DNA of 64,000 bases from Chitinophaga sp. GbtcB8 (GTDB lineage Bacteria > Bacteroidota > Bacteroidia > Chitinophagales > Chitinophagaceae). The first letter of the stretch is position 1. Each line of letters starts with the position of its first letter. The DNA is taken from the NCBI RefSeq assembly GCF_019091455.1, contig NZ_JAGXJN010000004.1, positions 186,001 to 250,000 of the forward strand. The letters are read 5' to 3'. The notes beneath the pieces were generated by a model. It ran no database searches. It worked only from the letters and a program-made list of their open reading frames with translations, and was not told the DNA's origin. Below are positions 34,125 through 42,618 of the stretch, piece after piece. The position numbers were made by a program, and so were the translations under genes.

Positions 34125-35123
34125 ATGAGAGCATTATTGACAGGAGCACTATTATTATTTTTAGCGGCAAAAGCTAACTGCCAGGTGATCAGCACGGCCG
34201 ATAGCATTCATCACCTGCTGCGTATCTATGAGGACAATGATTTTCTGAATATCCGCGGGCAGGGTACTGATGAATCCTATACCAACGGCACCCGTATAGA
34301 TTACTTTTACCAGAAAAAGAAACCCACCCGTTTTTTAGACAAGCTCATACTGCCACGTACGGGTAAAAATGCCATTAACACCTATCACTGGAGTGTGATG
34401 CAGGTAATGATAACGCCTGAGAACCTGAGTGAAACCAAGTACCTGCCGGATGATTACTCTTACTCCGGCGCACTGTTCCTGAGCCATGGGCTGGATTCCT
34501 ACGACCCGGTAAGAAAGTTCAGCCTGCAGTCGGAGCTGGTCATGGGTGTAATGGGGCCACTGTCTTTTGCGGAAGATGCCCAGAAATGGGTGCATAATGT
34601 AATGAACTATGAGCCACCCATGGGTTGGGAAAACCAGCTGCCCAATGCCCCGCTGCTTAACTACAACTTTACCTATGAAAGAATGGTATGGCAGCCCGGC
34701 CCTTCTGTAGAGCTTATTGGAGGCGCCTCAGCTAATGTAGGTACTATGCTGGATGGCGGCGCCGTGCATGCCACCCTGCGTGTAGGGCATATGAACCCTT
34801 ATTTTGGTATCAAGGCCGGCAGCGCACAGCAGGAAAAAAAGCTGCAGATCTATGCCTTTTTGCGCCCCACGGTGGAGTATACCTGGTACAATGCCCTGCT
34901 GGAAGGCGGCCTGTTTAGCTGGCGCAATAGCCGGTTTGAGGTGCGTAAATCTTTCAACAAAGCCACCCTGCTGCCCTGGAATACCCGCATAGATTATGGG
35001 ATGGGCATTGCCTTTCACCGCTTCCAGGTAGCTTTTACCCAAAAAACGCAAAGCGCCTCCCTGAAAGGCACCCGCTCACATGAGGTAGGCAATATATCCG
35101 TGTATATTCCTTTAGGCAGCTGA
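34125..35123 (+). CDS. LpxR-like lipid A 3'-O-deacylase (DUF2219)
   Basis: A 332-residue outer-membrane beta-barrel protein with a signal peptide (LLTGALLLFLAAKANCQ, cut after about 19). LRIYEDNDFLNIRGQGTDES followed by YTNGTRIDYF matches the N-terminal LpxR pattern (NDxx...DExYTNG), holding catalytic Asn/Asp and Thr. It would remove the 3'-acyloxyacyl group from lipid A, changing surface charge and recognition. The gene stands alone on the plus strand, opposite the graspetide locus. The calcium-ligand residues beyond the first motif were not all traced. Confidence 0.8.
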   Translation: MRALLTGALLLFLAAKANCQVISTADSIHHLLRIYEDNDFLNIRGQGTDESYTNGTRIDYFYQKKKPTRFLDKLILPRTGKNAINTYHWSVMQVMITPENLSETKYLPDDYSYSGALFLSHGLDSYDPVRKFSLQSELVMGVMGPLSFAEDAQKWVHNVMNYEPPMGWENQLPNAPLLNYNFTYERMVWQPGPSVELIGGASANVGTMLDGGAVHATLRVGHMNPYFGIKAGSAQQEKKLQIYAFLRPTVEYTWYNALLEGGLFSWRNSRFEVRKSFNKATLLPWNTRIDYGMGIAFHRFQVAFTQKTQSASLKGTRSHEVGNISVYIPLGS

Positions 35124-35204
35124 ACAATCCGTTCCCGGTCCTTGTTCTATTGCTGATAAAATTTCAATCACCTTTCACTTTCCCCAGAAGTAAAGCGATT
35201 CCCG

Positions 35205-35212
35205 TAATTTTG
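35205..35212 (+). promoter_or_regulatory. -7 box TAATTTTG of helicase gene
   Basis: A match to TAnnTTTG that ends 4 bases before the ATG at 35217, so the transcript would have almost no leader. Confidence 0.4.
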
Positions 35213-35216
35213 CTAC

Positions 35217-38200
35217 ATGTCCCGCGAATTATCACAACATCACCAGCAGCGTTTCCAGGAAGTATATACAGGGTTGAATGAGCGCCAGCGCCAGGCCGTA
35301 GATAATACGGAAGGCCCGGTAATGGTAATTGCCGGCCCGGGTACCGGTAAAACACAGATATTGGCCAGCCGTATCGGTAAGATCTTACAGGATACGGATT
35401 TCCTGCCGCAGAACATTCTGTGCCTCACCTATACAGATGCCGGCACCGTGGCCATGCGTAAACGCCTGACGGACTTTATTGGCCCGGATGCGTACCGTGT
35501 AAGCATACATACTTTTCACTCCTTTTGTAATGAGGTGATCCAGGATAACCTGGCCCTGTTTGAAAAAAATGTGCTGGATGCTATTTCCGAGCTGGAAAAA
35601 ATTCAGCTGCTTAAAAAGCTGATCGATGGTTTTGCGAAAGACAACCCGCTGAAACGCTACCGGGGCGATGTGTATTTTGATATGAAGAACCTGGCCGCCC
35701 TTTTCTCTACCATGAAACGGGAAGGCTGGACAGTAGATTATATTCGCGGCCGTATTAAAGAATATTTAGACAGCCTGCCGCAGCGCGATGAATACATTTG
35801 CAAACGCGCCACCAAAACATTTAAGAAGGGCGATGTGCGTACGGATAAAATAGCTGTGGAAGAGGAAAAAATGGCCCGCTTACAGGCCGCAGTAGAGCAG
35901 TTTGATGTGTTCCAGACTATGATGCAGGCCGCTAACCGCTATGATTTTGATGATATGATCAACTGGGTGATCCGCGCATTTGAGAACAACCCCAACCTGC
36001 TGGCCGATTATAAGGAACGCTTCCAGTACATACTGGTAGATGAATACCAGGATACCAGCGGTACGCAGAACCGCCTTATACAGCTGCTGATCAAAGATGA
36101 AGAGCTGCCCAATATTTTTGTGGTGGGCGATGATGACCAGAGCATTTACCGCTTCCAGGGCGCCAACATAGAAAACATGGAGCAGTTTGCCGGCGGCTTT
36201 GCTGAAACGCTGCTTACCGTGGTGCTTACACAAAACTACCGCTCCGTACAGAATATACTGGATGTGGCCATGGCCCTGATAGACAATAACGGCGGCTCCC
36301 GCCTGGTGAACCAGCTACCGGGCCTCAGCAAAGAGCTTACTGCCAGCAATGCCAGGCTCACACCGCTTTCTATACCGCCTGTTATACAACGTTATAATAC
36401 CGCCCGTGATGAAATGGCCGGTATTACCAATACCGTTACCCGCCTGCTGGAAGAAGGCGTGGCGCCGGGAAAAATAGCGGTCATATATCGTGAGAACCGG
36501 TATGGTGAGGAGCTGGCGCAGTACTTCCGCCTGAGAGGATTGCCCATCTACTCCAAACGTAACATTAATTTATTTGAAGTACCCTTTGCCCGCAAAGTAT
36601 TAACCCTGCTGCGTTACATAGCCTGTGAGCTGGATACGCCCTACAGCGGGGACGACCTGCTGTTCTCCATCCTGCACTTTGATTTTTATAACATACCACC
36701 CATAGAAGTAGCCAAATTAAGTATACGGGTAGCGGAAAAAGGTTACCAGGAAAAAAACTCCATCCGCCAGTATTTACAGGAATGGCAGAAAACGCGCAAC
36801 CTGACCTTATTTACAGAAGCGCCGGACCTGGCCATGATGAACGTAAGCAGCATGGTGGAAAAATGGATCAGCGAAGCGCATAATATTACGCTGCAGCAGC
36901 TGTTTGCCAGCATTGTTAATGACGGCGGCGTAATGGGCCACATTATGCAGTCGCCGGAAAAGATCTGGCTGATGAAGATCTTACAGGCGCTGTTTGATTT
37001 CATTAAAGAAGAAACCCACCGCAACCCGGACCTGAACGTAACCTCCCTGATGGAAATGGTGAACCTGATGGAAAGCAACGGCATTCCCATACCGCTGGTG
37101 CAGGTGGCCGGGAACGATAAGGGCATAAACCTTATTACCGCGCACGGCTCCAAAGGGCTGGAGTTTGAGCATGTGTTCCTGGCCGGCACTAACTCTCACC
37201 TGTGGGAAAAGAAACGTAAGAACAGCAGCGGTTTCTCTTTCCCGGATACAGTGTTTGTAACGCAAAGCACCTCTACCGACGAGCAGGAGCTGCGCCGCCT
37301 GTTCTATGTAGCCATTACCCGGGCGGAAAAACACTTATACATCAGCTACCCGGAGTTCCGGCAGGATGGCAAACCGCTGGAACCCAGCATGTTCATTACA
37401 GAAATACTGGAACAACATCAGCTGCCAGGCGCCAAAATGGAGCTGGCAGAGGAAGACCTGTTTGCCTTTGAGCTGCTGAACTACGCTAAAGGCCAGGCGC
37501 CGGAAATAGCGCGGGTAGACCAGCAGTTTATTGATACCCTGCTGGCCGGTTTTGTGATGAACGTAACAGCGCTGAACAATTACCTGGATTGCCCGCTGGG
37601 CTTCTTTTATAAGAACCTGGTACGGGTGCCCACAGGCCGTTCGGAGAATACGGAGTTTGGATCCGCCGTGCACTATGCCCTGGAAAAGCTGTTCCAGAAA
37701 ATGCAGGAAAACCCGCAAAACGTTTTCCCTGCCAAAGAGGAATTCCTGCGGGATTTTACCTGGAGCATGCGCCGTAACCGGGAATCTTTTACCAAAGAAG
37801 CCTATGACCGGCGCATGGAATACGGGCGGGATATTCTCAACAACTATTACGATACCTATATTAACAGCTGGCCCCGCGTAGTAAGCGTGGAACGTAATGT
37901 GCGCAACGTAGTGGTAAGCGGCGTGCCCATAAAAGGGAAAGTAGATAAGCTGGAATTTGATGGCAACGAGGTGAATGTAGTGGACTATAAAACCGGTGAT
38001 TATGAAAAAGCCATCAAGGAATATAAAAAGTTTGAGCTGCCCAATGAGCGCCACCCCAATGGGGGCGATTACTGGCGGCAGGCCGTATTCTATAAGATCC
38101 TGCTGGACAACTACAAGCTAAAGAACTGGCAGGTGGTAAGCACGGAGTTTGATTTTATTGAGCCCAATAAACAAAAGGTATATCATAAACAAAAGGTGCA

Positions 38201-38387
38201 GATTACCCCGCAGGATGTAACCACCGTTACCCAGCAGATCGTGAGCACCTGGGAAAAGATTCAGAATAAGGAGTTTTATACCGGCTGCGGCAAAGAGGAA
38301 TGTCCCTGGTGCAATTTTGTGAAGGATAATAAACTGCACGTAGCCCTGCACAACCTGGAAGAGGAAGCCCTGACCGAAGAGGAGTAA
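35217..38387 (+). CDS. UvrD/Rep-type helicase with C-terminal PDDEXK nuclease
   Basis: A 1,056-residue superfamily-1A DNA helicase. Walker A GPGTGKT is at 40-47, motif II VDEYQDTSGTQN near 274, GDDDQSIYRFQGAN near 303, TAHGSKGLEFEHVF near 641 and VAITRAEKHLYI near 700. The C-terminal domain has GKVDKLEFD and VVDYKTGDY near 907-930 (PDDEXK nuclease) and Cys clusters (LDCPLGFFY near 791; CGKEECPWC near 1023), matching the Fe-S nuclease of AddB, AdnA and Cas4. It probably acts in recombination-type repair of double-strand breaks. No partner subunit is adjacent. Confidence 0.9.
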   Translation: MSRELSQHHQQRFQEVYTGLNERQRQAVDNTEGPVMVIAGPGTGKTQILASRIGKILQDTDFLPQNILCLTYTDAGTVAMRKRLTDFIGPDAYRVSIHTFHSFCNEVIQDNLALFEKNVLDAISELEKIQLLKKLIDGFAKDNPLKRYRGDVYFDMKNLAALFSTMKREGWTVDYIRGRIKEYLDSLPQRDEYICKRATKTFKKGDVRTDKIAVEEEKMARLQAAVEQFDVFQTMMQAANRYDFDDMINWVIRAFENNPNLLADYKERFQYILVDEYQDTSGTQNRLIQLLIKDEELPNIFVVGDDDQSIYRFQGANIENMEQFAGGFAETLLTVVLTQNYRSVQNILDVAMALIDNNGGSRLVNQLPGLSKELTASNARLTPLSIPPVIQRYNTARDEMAGITNTVTRLLEEGVAPGKIAVIYRENRYGEELAQYFRLRGLPIYSKRNINLFEVPFARKVLTLLRYIACELDTPYSGDDLLFSILHFDFYNIPPIEVAKLSIRVAEKGYQEKNSIRQYLQEWQKTRNLTLFTEAPDLAMMNVSSMVEKWISEAHNITLQQLFASIVNDGGVMGHIMQSPEKIWLMKILQALFDFIKEETHRNPDLNVTSLMEMVNLMESNGIPIPLVQVAGNDKGINLITAHGSKGLEFEHVFLAGTNSHLWEKKRKNSSGFSFPDTVFVTQSTSTDEQELRRLFYVAITRAEKHLYISYPEFRQDGKPLEPSMFITEILEQHQLPGAKMELAEEDLFAFELLNYAKGQAPEIARVDQQFIDTLLAGFVMNVTALNNYLDCPLGFFYKNLVRVPTGRSENTEFGSAVHYALEKLFQKMQENPQNVFPAKEEFLRDFTWSMRRNRESFTKEAYDRRMEYGRDILNNYYDTYINSWPRVVSVERNVRNVVVSGVPIKGKVDKLEFDGNEVNVVDYKTGDYEKAIKEYKKFELPNERHPNGGDYWRQAVFYKILLDNYKLKNWQVVSTEFDFIEPNKQKVYHKQKVQITPQDVTTVTQQIVSTWEKIQNKEFYTGCGKEECPWCNFVKDNKLHVALHNLEEEALTEEE

Positions 38388-38438
38388 AAGTAAGGAACGA
38401 AAGCGCTAAGTTTGCTGTTCAAAACGGCGGGCTGGAAG

Positions 38439-38538
38439 AATGTAAAATCCTAAATGTTAAATTTTTAAATGTAAAAGTAAGCGGTGGCGGAACAATGCCG
38501 GTTAACTTTTACATTTAGCATTTGAAATTTTACATTCC
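38439..38538. repeat. Word palindrome: AATGTAAAA group
   Basis: Outer arms GAATGTAAAAT (38439-38449) and ATTTTACATTC (38528-38538) and inner arms TAAATGTAAAAGT (38467-38479) and its complement (38506-38518) are exact. It sits between the helicase and the next gene. The words match those at 29941 and 61007, but the centre differs. Confidence 0.88.
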
Positions 38539-38580
38539 TTTTCGCCTCCTAAATTGGTAATAGTTTATTAATCAAAGCAA

Positions 38581-40056
38581 ATGATCCAACGTTTCCGGAG
38601 CCTGGTTTTGGGATTAATTGTCATCGCTTCCTTTTTTTTGTCGCGCTGCGCCAATATAGTGCCCCCGGGCGGCGGCCCAAGGGATACCCTCCCTCCCCTG
38701 CTGCTGGCCGTTGATCCGCCGGATTCTTCCCTGCATTTTAAAAGCCGCAAGGTGCATTTTACCTTTGATGAATATGTGGAGATGGATAACGTGTTTGATA
38801 AAATGATCGTTTCCCCTACCCTGAAACGGGTGCCCACCGTTACCTCCAAGCTGCGTACCGTAACCATGGAGATCAAGGATACCCTGGCGCCAAATACAAC
38901 CTACACCTTTAACTTTTCCGATGCCATCAAGGATGTGAATGAGCGTAACCCGATCATTGATTTTGCCTACGTGGTATCTACCGGCGATTACCTGGATTCC
39001 CTGCAGGTGCTGGGCCGCACCATTGATGCGGAAACCGGTAAAATAGACAGTAACGTGTCTGTGATGCTGTACCGCAATCACACGGATTCCGTAGTATCCA
39101 AGGAAAAACCGGTGTATTATGCCCGTTCCAAAGGCAATGGCACCTTCTGGTTCAAGAACCTGGCCCCCGGCGATTATAAGCTGTTTGCCATTAAGGAAGA
39201 GGACCGCGACCTGCAATATACCCAGCCCACCACGGAGCTGATTGCCTTCCAGGATAGTTTGATACACCTGCGGGAAACTAACATAAAAGATCTTACCATG
39301 CTGCTGTTCATAGAACAGGACAGCACCATAAAAGTACCCGGGGAGCAGCCGCCAACTGAAGAACCGGCGCCGGAAGAAAAAGAGAAGGAAAAGGATAAGG
39401 ACAAAAAGAAAAAGCCCCGCCTGCAGATACAGCCGCAGCTGGACCAGAACCAGCAGGAGCTGGATACGCCCATGGTGCTGAACTTCACCATTCCGCTGGC
39501 ACATATGGATAGCACCCAGTTCCACCTGGTGGAAGATACCTTGCTGAAACCTGTGAACATTGCCCATATGAAGCTGGACTCAACCCGCAGTAAGCTAACC
39601 CTTAAATATCTCTGGAAAGAAGGTATGCATTACCGGCTGATTGTGGATAAAACGGCTGCTACGGATACGCTGAACCAGCAAATGACCAAAGCTGATACCA
39701 TTAACTTCTCCGCCAAAAAACTATCGGACTACGGAAAACTGTTCCTGAAGCTGAAGCTCAGCGACAGTACTGCCGCTGCCCTGAAAGGCGATACCAGCAT
39801 ACATTTTGTAGTGCAGCTGGTAAAAGATAAAGATGTTAAATACTCCGGCGTAGTGGTAAATGGCACCTGGACCAAAACCCTCATCACCCCTTCAGAGTAC
39901 GAGATCCGTATTTTGCTGGATGAGAATGGCAATGGCAAGTGGGACCGCGGCGTATATTACAAGCATCCTAAAAAACAGCCGGAACGGGTGGTGAGCTTCC
40001 CGGAAAAGAAGAATATTAAAGCCAACTGGGGGGTGAAGGAAGATCTTACGTTGTAG
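38581..40056 (+). CDS. Ig-like domain lipoprotein (Bacteroidota surface type)
   Basis: A 491-residue exported lipoprotein. The lipobox is FLSRC at about 18-22, followed by ANIVPPGGGPRDTLPP, the usual start of Bacteroidota Big_5-type lipoproteins. An Ig-like beta domain covers about 40-125; a carboxypeptidase-regulatory-like beta region follows. A Glu/Lys/Pro-rich linker (about 260-290) precedes a second beta domain. Function unknown; perhaps an adhesin or cell-envelope structural protein. The start at 38581 follows an AT-rich run. It is cotranscribed with nothing obvious; recR begins 66 bases later with its own box. Confidence 0.75.
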   Translation: MIQRFRSLVLGLIVIASFFLSRCANIVPPGGGPRDTLPPLLLAVDPPDSSLHFKSRKVHFTFDEYVEMDNVFDKMIVSPTLKRVPTVTSKLRTVTMEIKDTLAPNTTYTFNFSDAIKDVNERNPIIDFAYVVSTGDYLDSLQVLGRTIDAETGKIDSNVSVMLYRNHTDSVVSKEKPVYYARSKGNGTFWFKNLAPGDYKLFAIKEEDRDLQYTQPTTELIAFQDSLIHLRETNIKDLTMLLFIEQDSTIKVPGEQPPTEEPAPEEKEKEKDKDKKKKPRLQIQPQLDQNQQELDTPMVLNFTIPLAHMDSTQFHLVEDTLLKPVNIAHMKLDSTRSKLTLKYLWKEGMHYRLIVDKTAATDTLNQQMTKADTINFSAKKLSDYGKLFLKLKLSDSTAAALKGDTSIHFVVQLVKDKDVKYSGVVVNGTWTKTLITPSEYEIRILLDENGNGKWDRGVYYKHPKKQPERVVSFPEKKNIKANWGVKEDLTL

Positions 40057-40110
40057 GAGCTTCCACCCTTTATGCTGATATTTCACTTTTCACCGCACTC
40101 TCCTTTTCAT

Positions 40111-40118
40111 TAATTTTG
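40111..40118 (+). promoter_or_regulatory. -7 box TAATTTTG of recR
   Basis: A match to TAnnTTTG ending 4 bases before the recR ATG at 40123, another near-leaderless arrangement. Confidence 0.4.
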
Positions 40119-40122
40119 TTGC

Positions 40123-40740
40123 ATGATCTTTTCCTCTGCCCTGATTGAAAATGCGGTCAATGAATTTGCCAGGATGCCGGGCATCGGCAAAAAAACAGCC
40201 CTGCGGCTGGTGTTGCATTTGCTGAAGCAGGAGCCTTCGCAAGTACAGCAGTTTAGTGAGGTAATTGCCCGTATGCGCCAGCAGATCAGGTTTTGCCAAC
40301 AGTGCCATAATGTTTCCGACGAAGATATTTGCAGCATTTGCGCCAGCCATAGCCGTAAAAAAGAGCTGGTATGCGTAGTGGAGAACATACGCGATGTAAT
40401 GGCTATTGAAAACACGCAGCAGTACAATGGGCTATACCATGTGCTGGGCGGCATCATCTCCCCTATTGACGGTATTGGCCCGGACCAGCTGAACATTCAC
40501 TCCCTGGTGGAAAGGGTGCAGCAGCAAGGCATTACAGAAGTTATTATGGCCTTAAGCCCTACTATTGAAGGCGATACCACCATCTATTATCTTTCCAAAA
40601 AGCTCAAGGAGCTGCCCGTAAAAATTACCACCATTGCCCGTGGCATTGCCTTTGGCGGTGAGCTGGAATATGCGGATGAAATGACGCTGGCAAGGTCTAT
40701 TACGAACAGGCTGCCGCTGGAAAGCTATATGCAGAAATAA
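40123..40740 (+). CDS. recR: Recombination protein RecR
   Basis: A 205-residue DNA-repair protein that loads RecA at gaps with RecO and RecF. The N-terminal helix-hairpin-helix ([17 protein letters not shown]) is followed by the C4 zinc finger ([16 protein letters not shown] at about 57-73), and the TOPRIM domain ([14 protein letters not shown], then [18 protein letters not shown]) covers about 80-175. The length is normal. It is downstream of a lipoprotein gene and followed by a word palindrome. Confidence 0.95.
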   Translation: MIFSSALIENAVNEFARMPGIGKKTALRLVLHLLKQEPSQVQQFSEVIARMRQQIRFCQQCHNVSDEDICSICASHSRKKELVCVVENIRDVMAIENTQQYNGLYHVLGGIISPIDGIGPDQLNIHSLVERVQQQGITEVIMALSPTIEGDTTIYYLSKKLKELPVKITTIARGIAFGGELEYADEMTLARSITNRLPLESYMQK

Positions 40741-40806
40741 GCTGAATGCTGAATGCCAAACGCTGAACGCTTCCTGCGTTTTGCTAAGGCGTTAAGCATT
40801 TAGCAT
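40741..40806. repeat. Word palindrome: GCTGAATGC group, imperfect
   Basis: Two GCTGAATGC/GCTGAACGC repeats on the left pair with GCGTTAAGCATTTAGCAT on the right, with about three mismatches in 18. It starts at the recR stop and may end its transcript. Confidence 0.65.
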
Positions 40807-40903
40807 AAAAAATACAGGTGCTTAATAGCACCCGTGTGTGTTTAACCTGTAATTCCACGTTATGAAAAAGGTATCAGCCCGTAAGGCGCGCTGACAATGC
40901 GTT

Positions 40904-41104
40904 TTATGGGGTTGGTTCCGCTGCCGGATCTGTTTGTGTTTCCTGTAATTGCCTCCACTTTTGCATTTCATACTTGTTCAGAAAGCATATTTTAAATACT
41001 TCTGAATGGTCGTTATCACCGGGTCCGTCTGCCACAGGTACCGGCTGCAGTCCTAATACTGCCAGGTGCTGTTGTAAACTATGGATATGCTCTGCAATTC
41101 GCAT
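40904..41104 (-). CDS. Small hypothetical protein
   Basis: A 66-residue peptide beginning MRIAEHIHSLQQHLAVLGLQ and ending QTDPAAEPTP. Hydrophilic, with no signal. A codon at 41137 would add 11 residues. I do not recognise it. It may be real but lacks a convincing promoter; the region between recR and metH is otherwise empty. Confidence 0.4.
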   Translation of the reverse strand: MRIAEHIHSLQQHLAVLGLQPVPVADGPGDNDHSEVFKICFLNKYEMQKWRQLQETQTDPAAEPTP

Positions 41105-41587
41105 GGCTGGGTTGTTACAAGTCAACAATAAGAACAAGGCTGTGGTGGTATTATACTTCAGTTACAACAGGAGCGCATGCTGCATTCAGGCATACACGTT
41201 GTAATGAAAAGAGTATTGGTGGTTACCGTGGTAGCTGTCAGATATTTGTTGTATTCGTTTTGCATGATCTAAGTGCATGAAGAAGCATGGCTTCCAATTA
41301 CCCTACAAATATAGTAGACTAATAATACTAAACAAAATTATTTTTTATTCCGTGGCAAAAGAGGCTGTAAATGCATGCGGAAGCTCCTGTATATATTCCT
41401 GATATGCCGCAGGCACAAGGCGGGGCCATTTAACAGGCCTTTAACATCTGGTATACTCCATATACCAAATCATGCTTTTCTCTCAGGAGTTTAGTATCTT
41501 TGCAGGATTCCCGGCGGGTGGATTTGTTTATTGTTCGACCCCCCGGTTTCACAATCTTCTTAACCGTAACTAATAAACATCAAGCAC
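41105..41587. other. Leader and intergenic region before metH
   Basis: A 483-base gap. It has a TATCTTTG box at 41495-41502 and an 85-base leader with a possible hairpin (CCGGCGGGTGG near 41512 with CCCCCCGG near 41540). The core motifs of SAM and cobalamin riboswitches are not visible. No other gene is seen. Confidence 0.4.
41495..41502 (+). promoter_or_regulatory. -7 box TATCTTTG of split metH operon
   Basis: A TAnnTTTG match giving a leader of about 80 bases before the ATG at 41588. Confidence 0.45.
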
Positions 41588-42604
41588 ATGAAATCTTTGC
41601 AACAATGCGCCACAGAGCGCATCCTGATTATCGATGGTGCAATGGGCACCATGATCCAACGCTACAAATTAGAAGAATCCGACTACAGGGGAGAACGTTT
41701 TAAAGACCATCACAGCGATGTGAAAGGGAATAACGACCTGCTAAACCTTACCCAGCCGGCTATTATTGAAGCCATCCACAAAGCTTACCTGGACGCCGGC
41801 GCGGATATTATTGAAACCAATACCTTCAGCAGCACTTCCATTGCCATGGCGGATTACGACATGCAGCACCTGGCTTTTGAGCTGAACGTAGCTGCAGCCC
41901 GCATTGCCAAAAAGGCCGCTGCGGAGTACACCGCTAAAAACCCGGATAAGCCGCGGTTTGTAGCCGGCGCCATTGGCCCGCTCAATAAAACCCTCTCCCT
42001 TTCCCCGGATGTAAATAACCCGGGCTTCCGCTCTGTAACGTTTGATGAGGTGGCCACTGCCTATACAGAACAGATCAAAGGACTGGTAGAAGGCGGGGCC
42101 GACATCTTATTAATAGAAACCATCTTTGATACGCTTAACTGTAAGGCAGCCATTTACGCTATTAAACAATACTTCCGGGAAACCGGTAAGCCGGAGCTGC
42201 CTATCATGATCTCCGGAACCATTACCGATGCTTCCGGCAGAACGCTGAGCGGACAAACCCTGGAAGCTTTTTACATATCCGTAATGCATGCGCATCCCTT
42301 CTCCGTAGGGTTGAACTGCGCACTGGGCGGACAACAAATGCGGCCGCATGTGGAGGAGCTCTCTCACATAGCCGCATGTTATGTAAGCTGCTACCCTAAC
42401 GCAGGGTTGCCCAATGCCTTTGGCGAGTATGACGAGCAGCCGGAAGATACCGCCTGCATTATTGAAGATTTTGCAAAAGAAGGCTTTGTAAATATTGTAG
42501 GTGGCTGCTGCGGTACCACGCCGGATCATATCCGCCATATTGCAGAACATGTAAAAACCATTAAGCCCCGTCCCTTACCCAGGCTGGAACCCACCCTGGC
42601 ATAA
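41588..42604 (+). CDS. metH: Methionine synthase, homocysteine-binding module (separate gene)
   Basis: A 338-residue protein equal to the first module of MetH: barrel start [20 protein letters not shown], then [16 protein letters not shown] and ending in the zinc-binding [12 protein letters not shown]. These Cys bind Zn and activate homocysteine. It holds only this domain; the rest of MetH is in the next gene, 14 bases on. The two must act together to move the methyl group from methyltetrahydrofolate through cobalamin to homocysteine. It ends with a Pro-rich tail instead of a linker to the next domain. Confidence 0.93.
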   Translation: MKSLQQCATERILIIDGAMGTMIQRYKLEESDYRGERFKDHHSDVKGNNDLLNLTQPAIIEAIHKAYLDAGADIIETNTFSSTSIAMADYDMQHLAFELNVAAARIAKKAAAEYTAKNPDKPRFVAGAIGPLNKTLSLSPDVNNPGFRSVTFDEVATAYTEQIKGLVEGGADILLIETIFDTLNCKAAIYAIKQYFRETGKPELPIMISGTITDASGRTLSGQTLEAFYISVMHAHPFSVGLNCALGGQQMRPHVEELSHIAACYVSCYPNAGLPNAFGEYDEQPEDTACIIEDFAKEGFVNIVGGCCGTTPDHIRHIAEHVKTIKPRPLPRLEPTLA

Positions 42605-42618
42605 ACAGCAATAACAAC

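Noticed and set aside
38614..39567. 317-residue reading frame on the minus strand
   Set aside because: Antisense shadow of the Ig-like lipoprotein gene; high-GC codon third positions keep it open. No motif or start context.
41534..41545. tRNA T-loop-like GTTCGA
   Set aside because: No matching stem, anticodon arm or CCA end around it.
41503..41587. Cobalamin or SAM riboswitch in the metH leader
   Set aside because: Only 85 bases, with no B12-box or SAM core motif visible; a simple hairpin at most.
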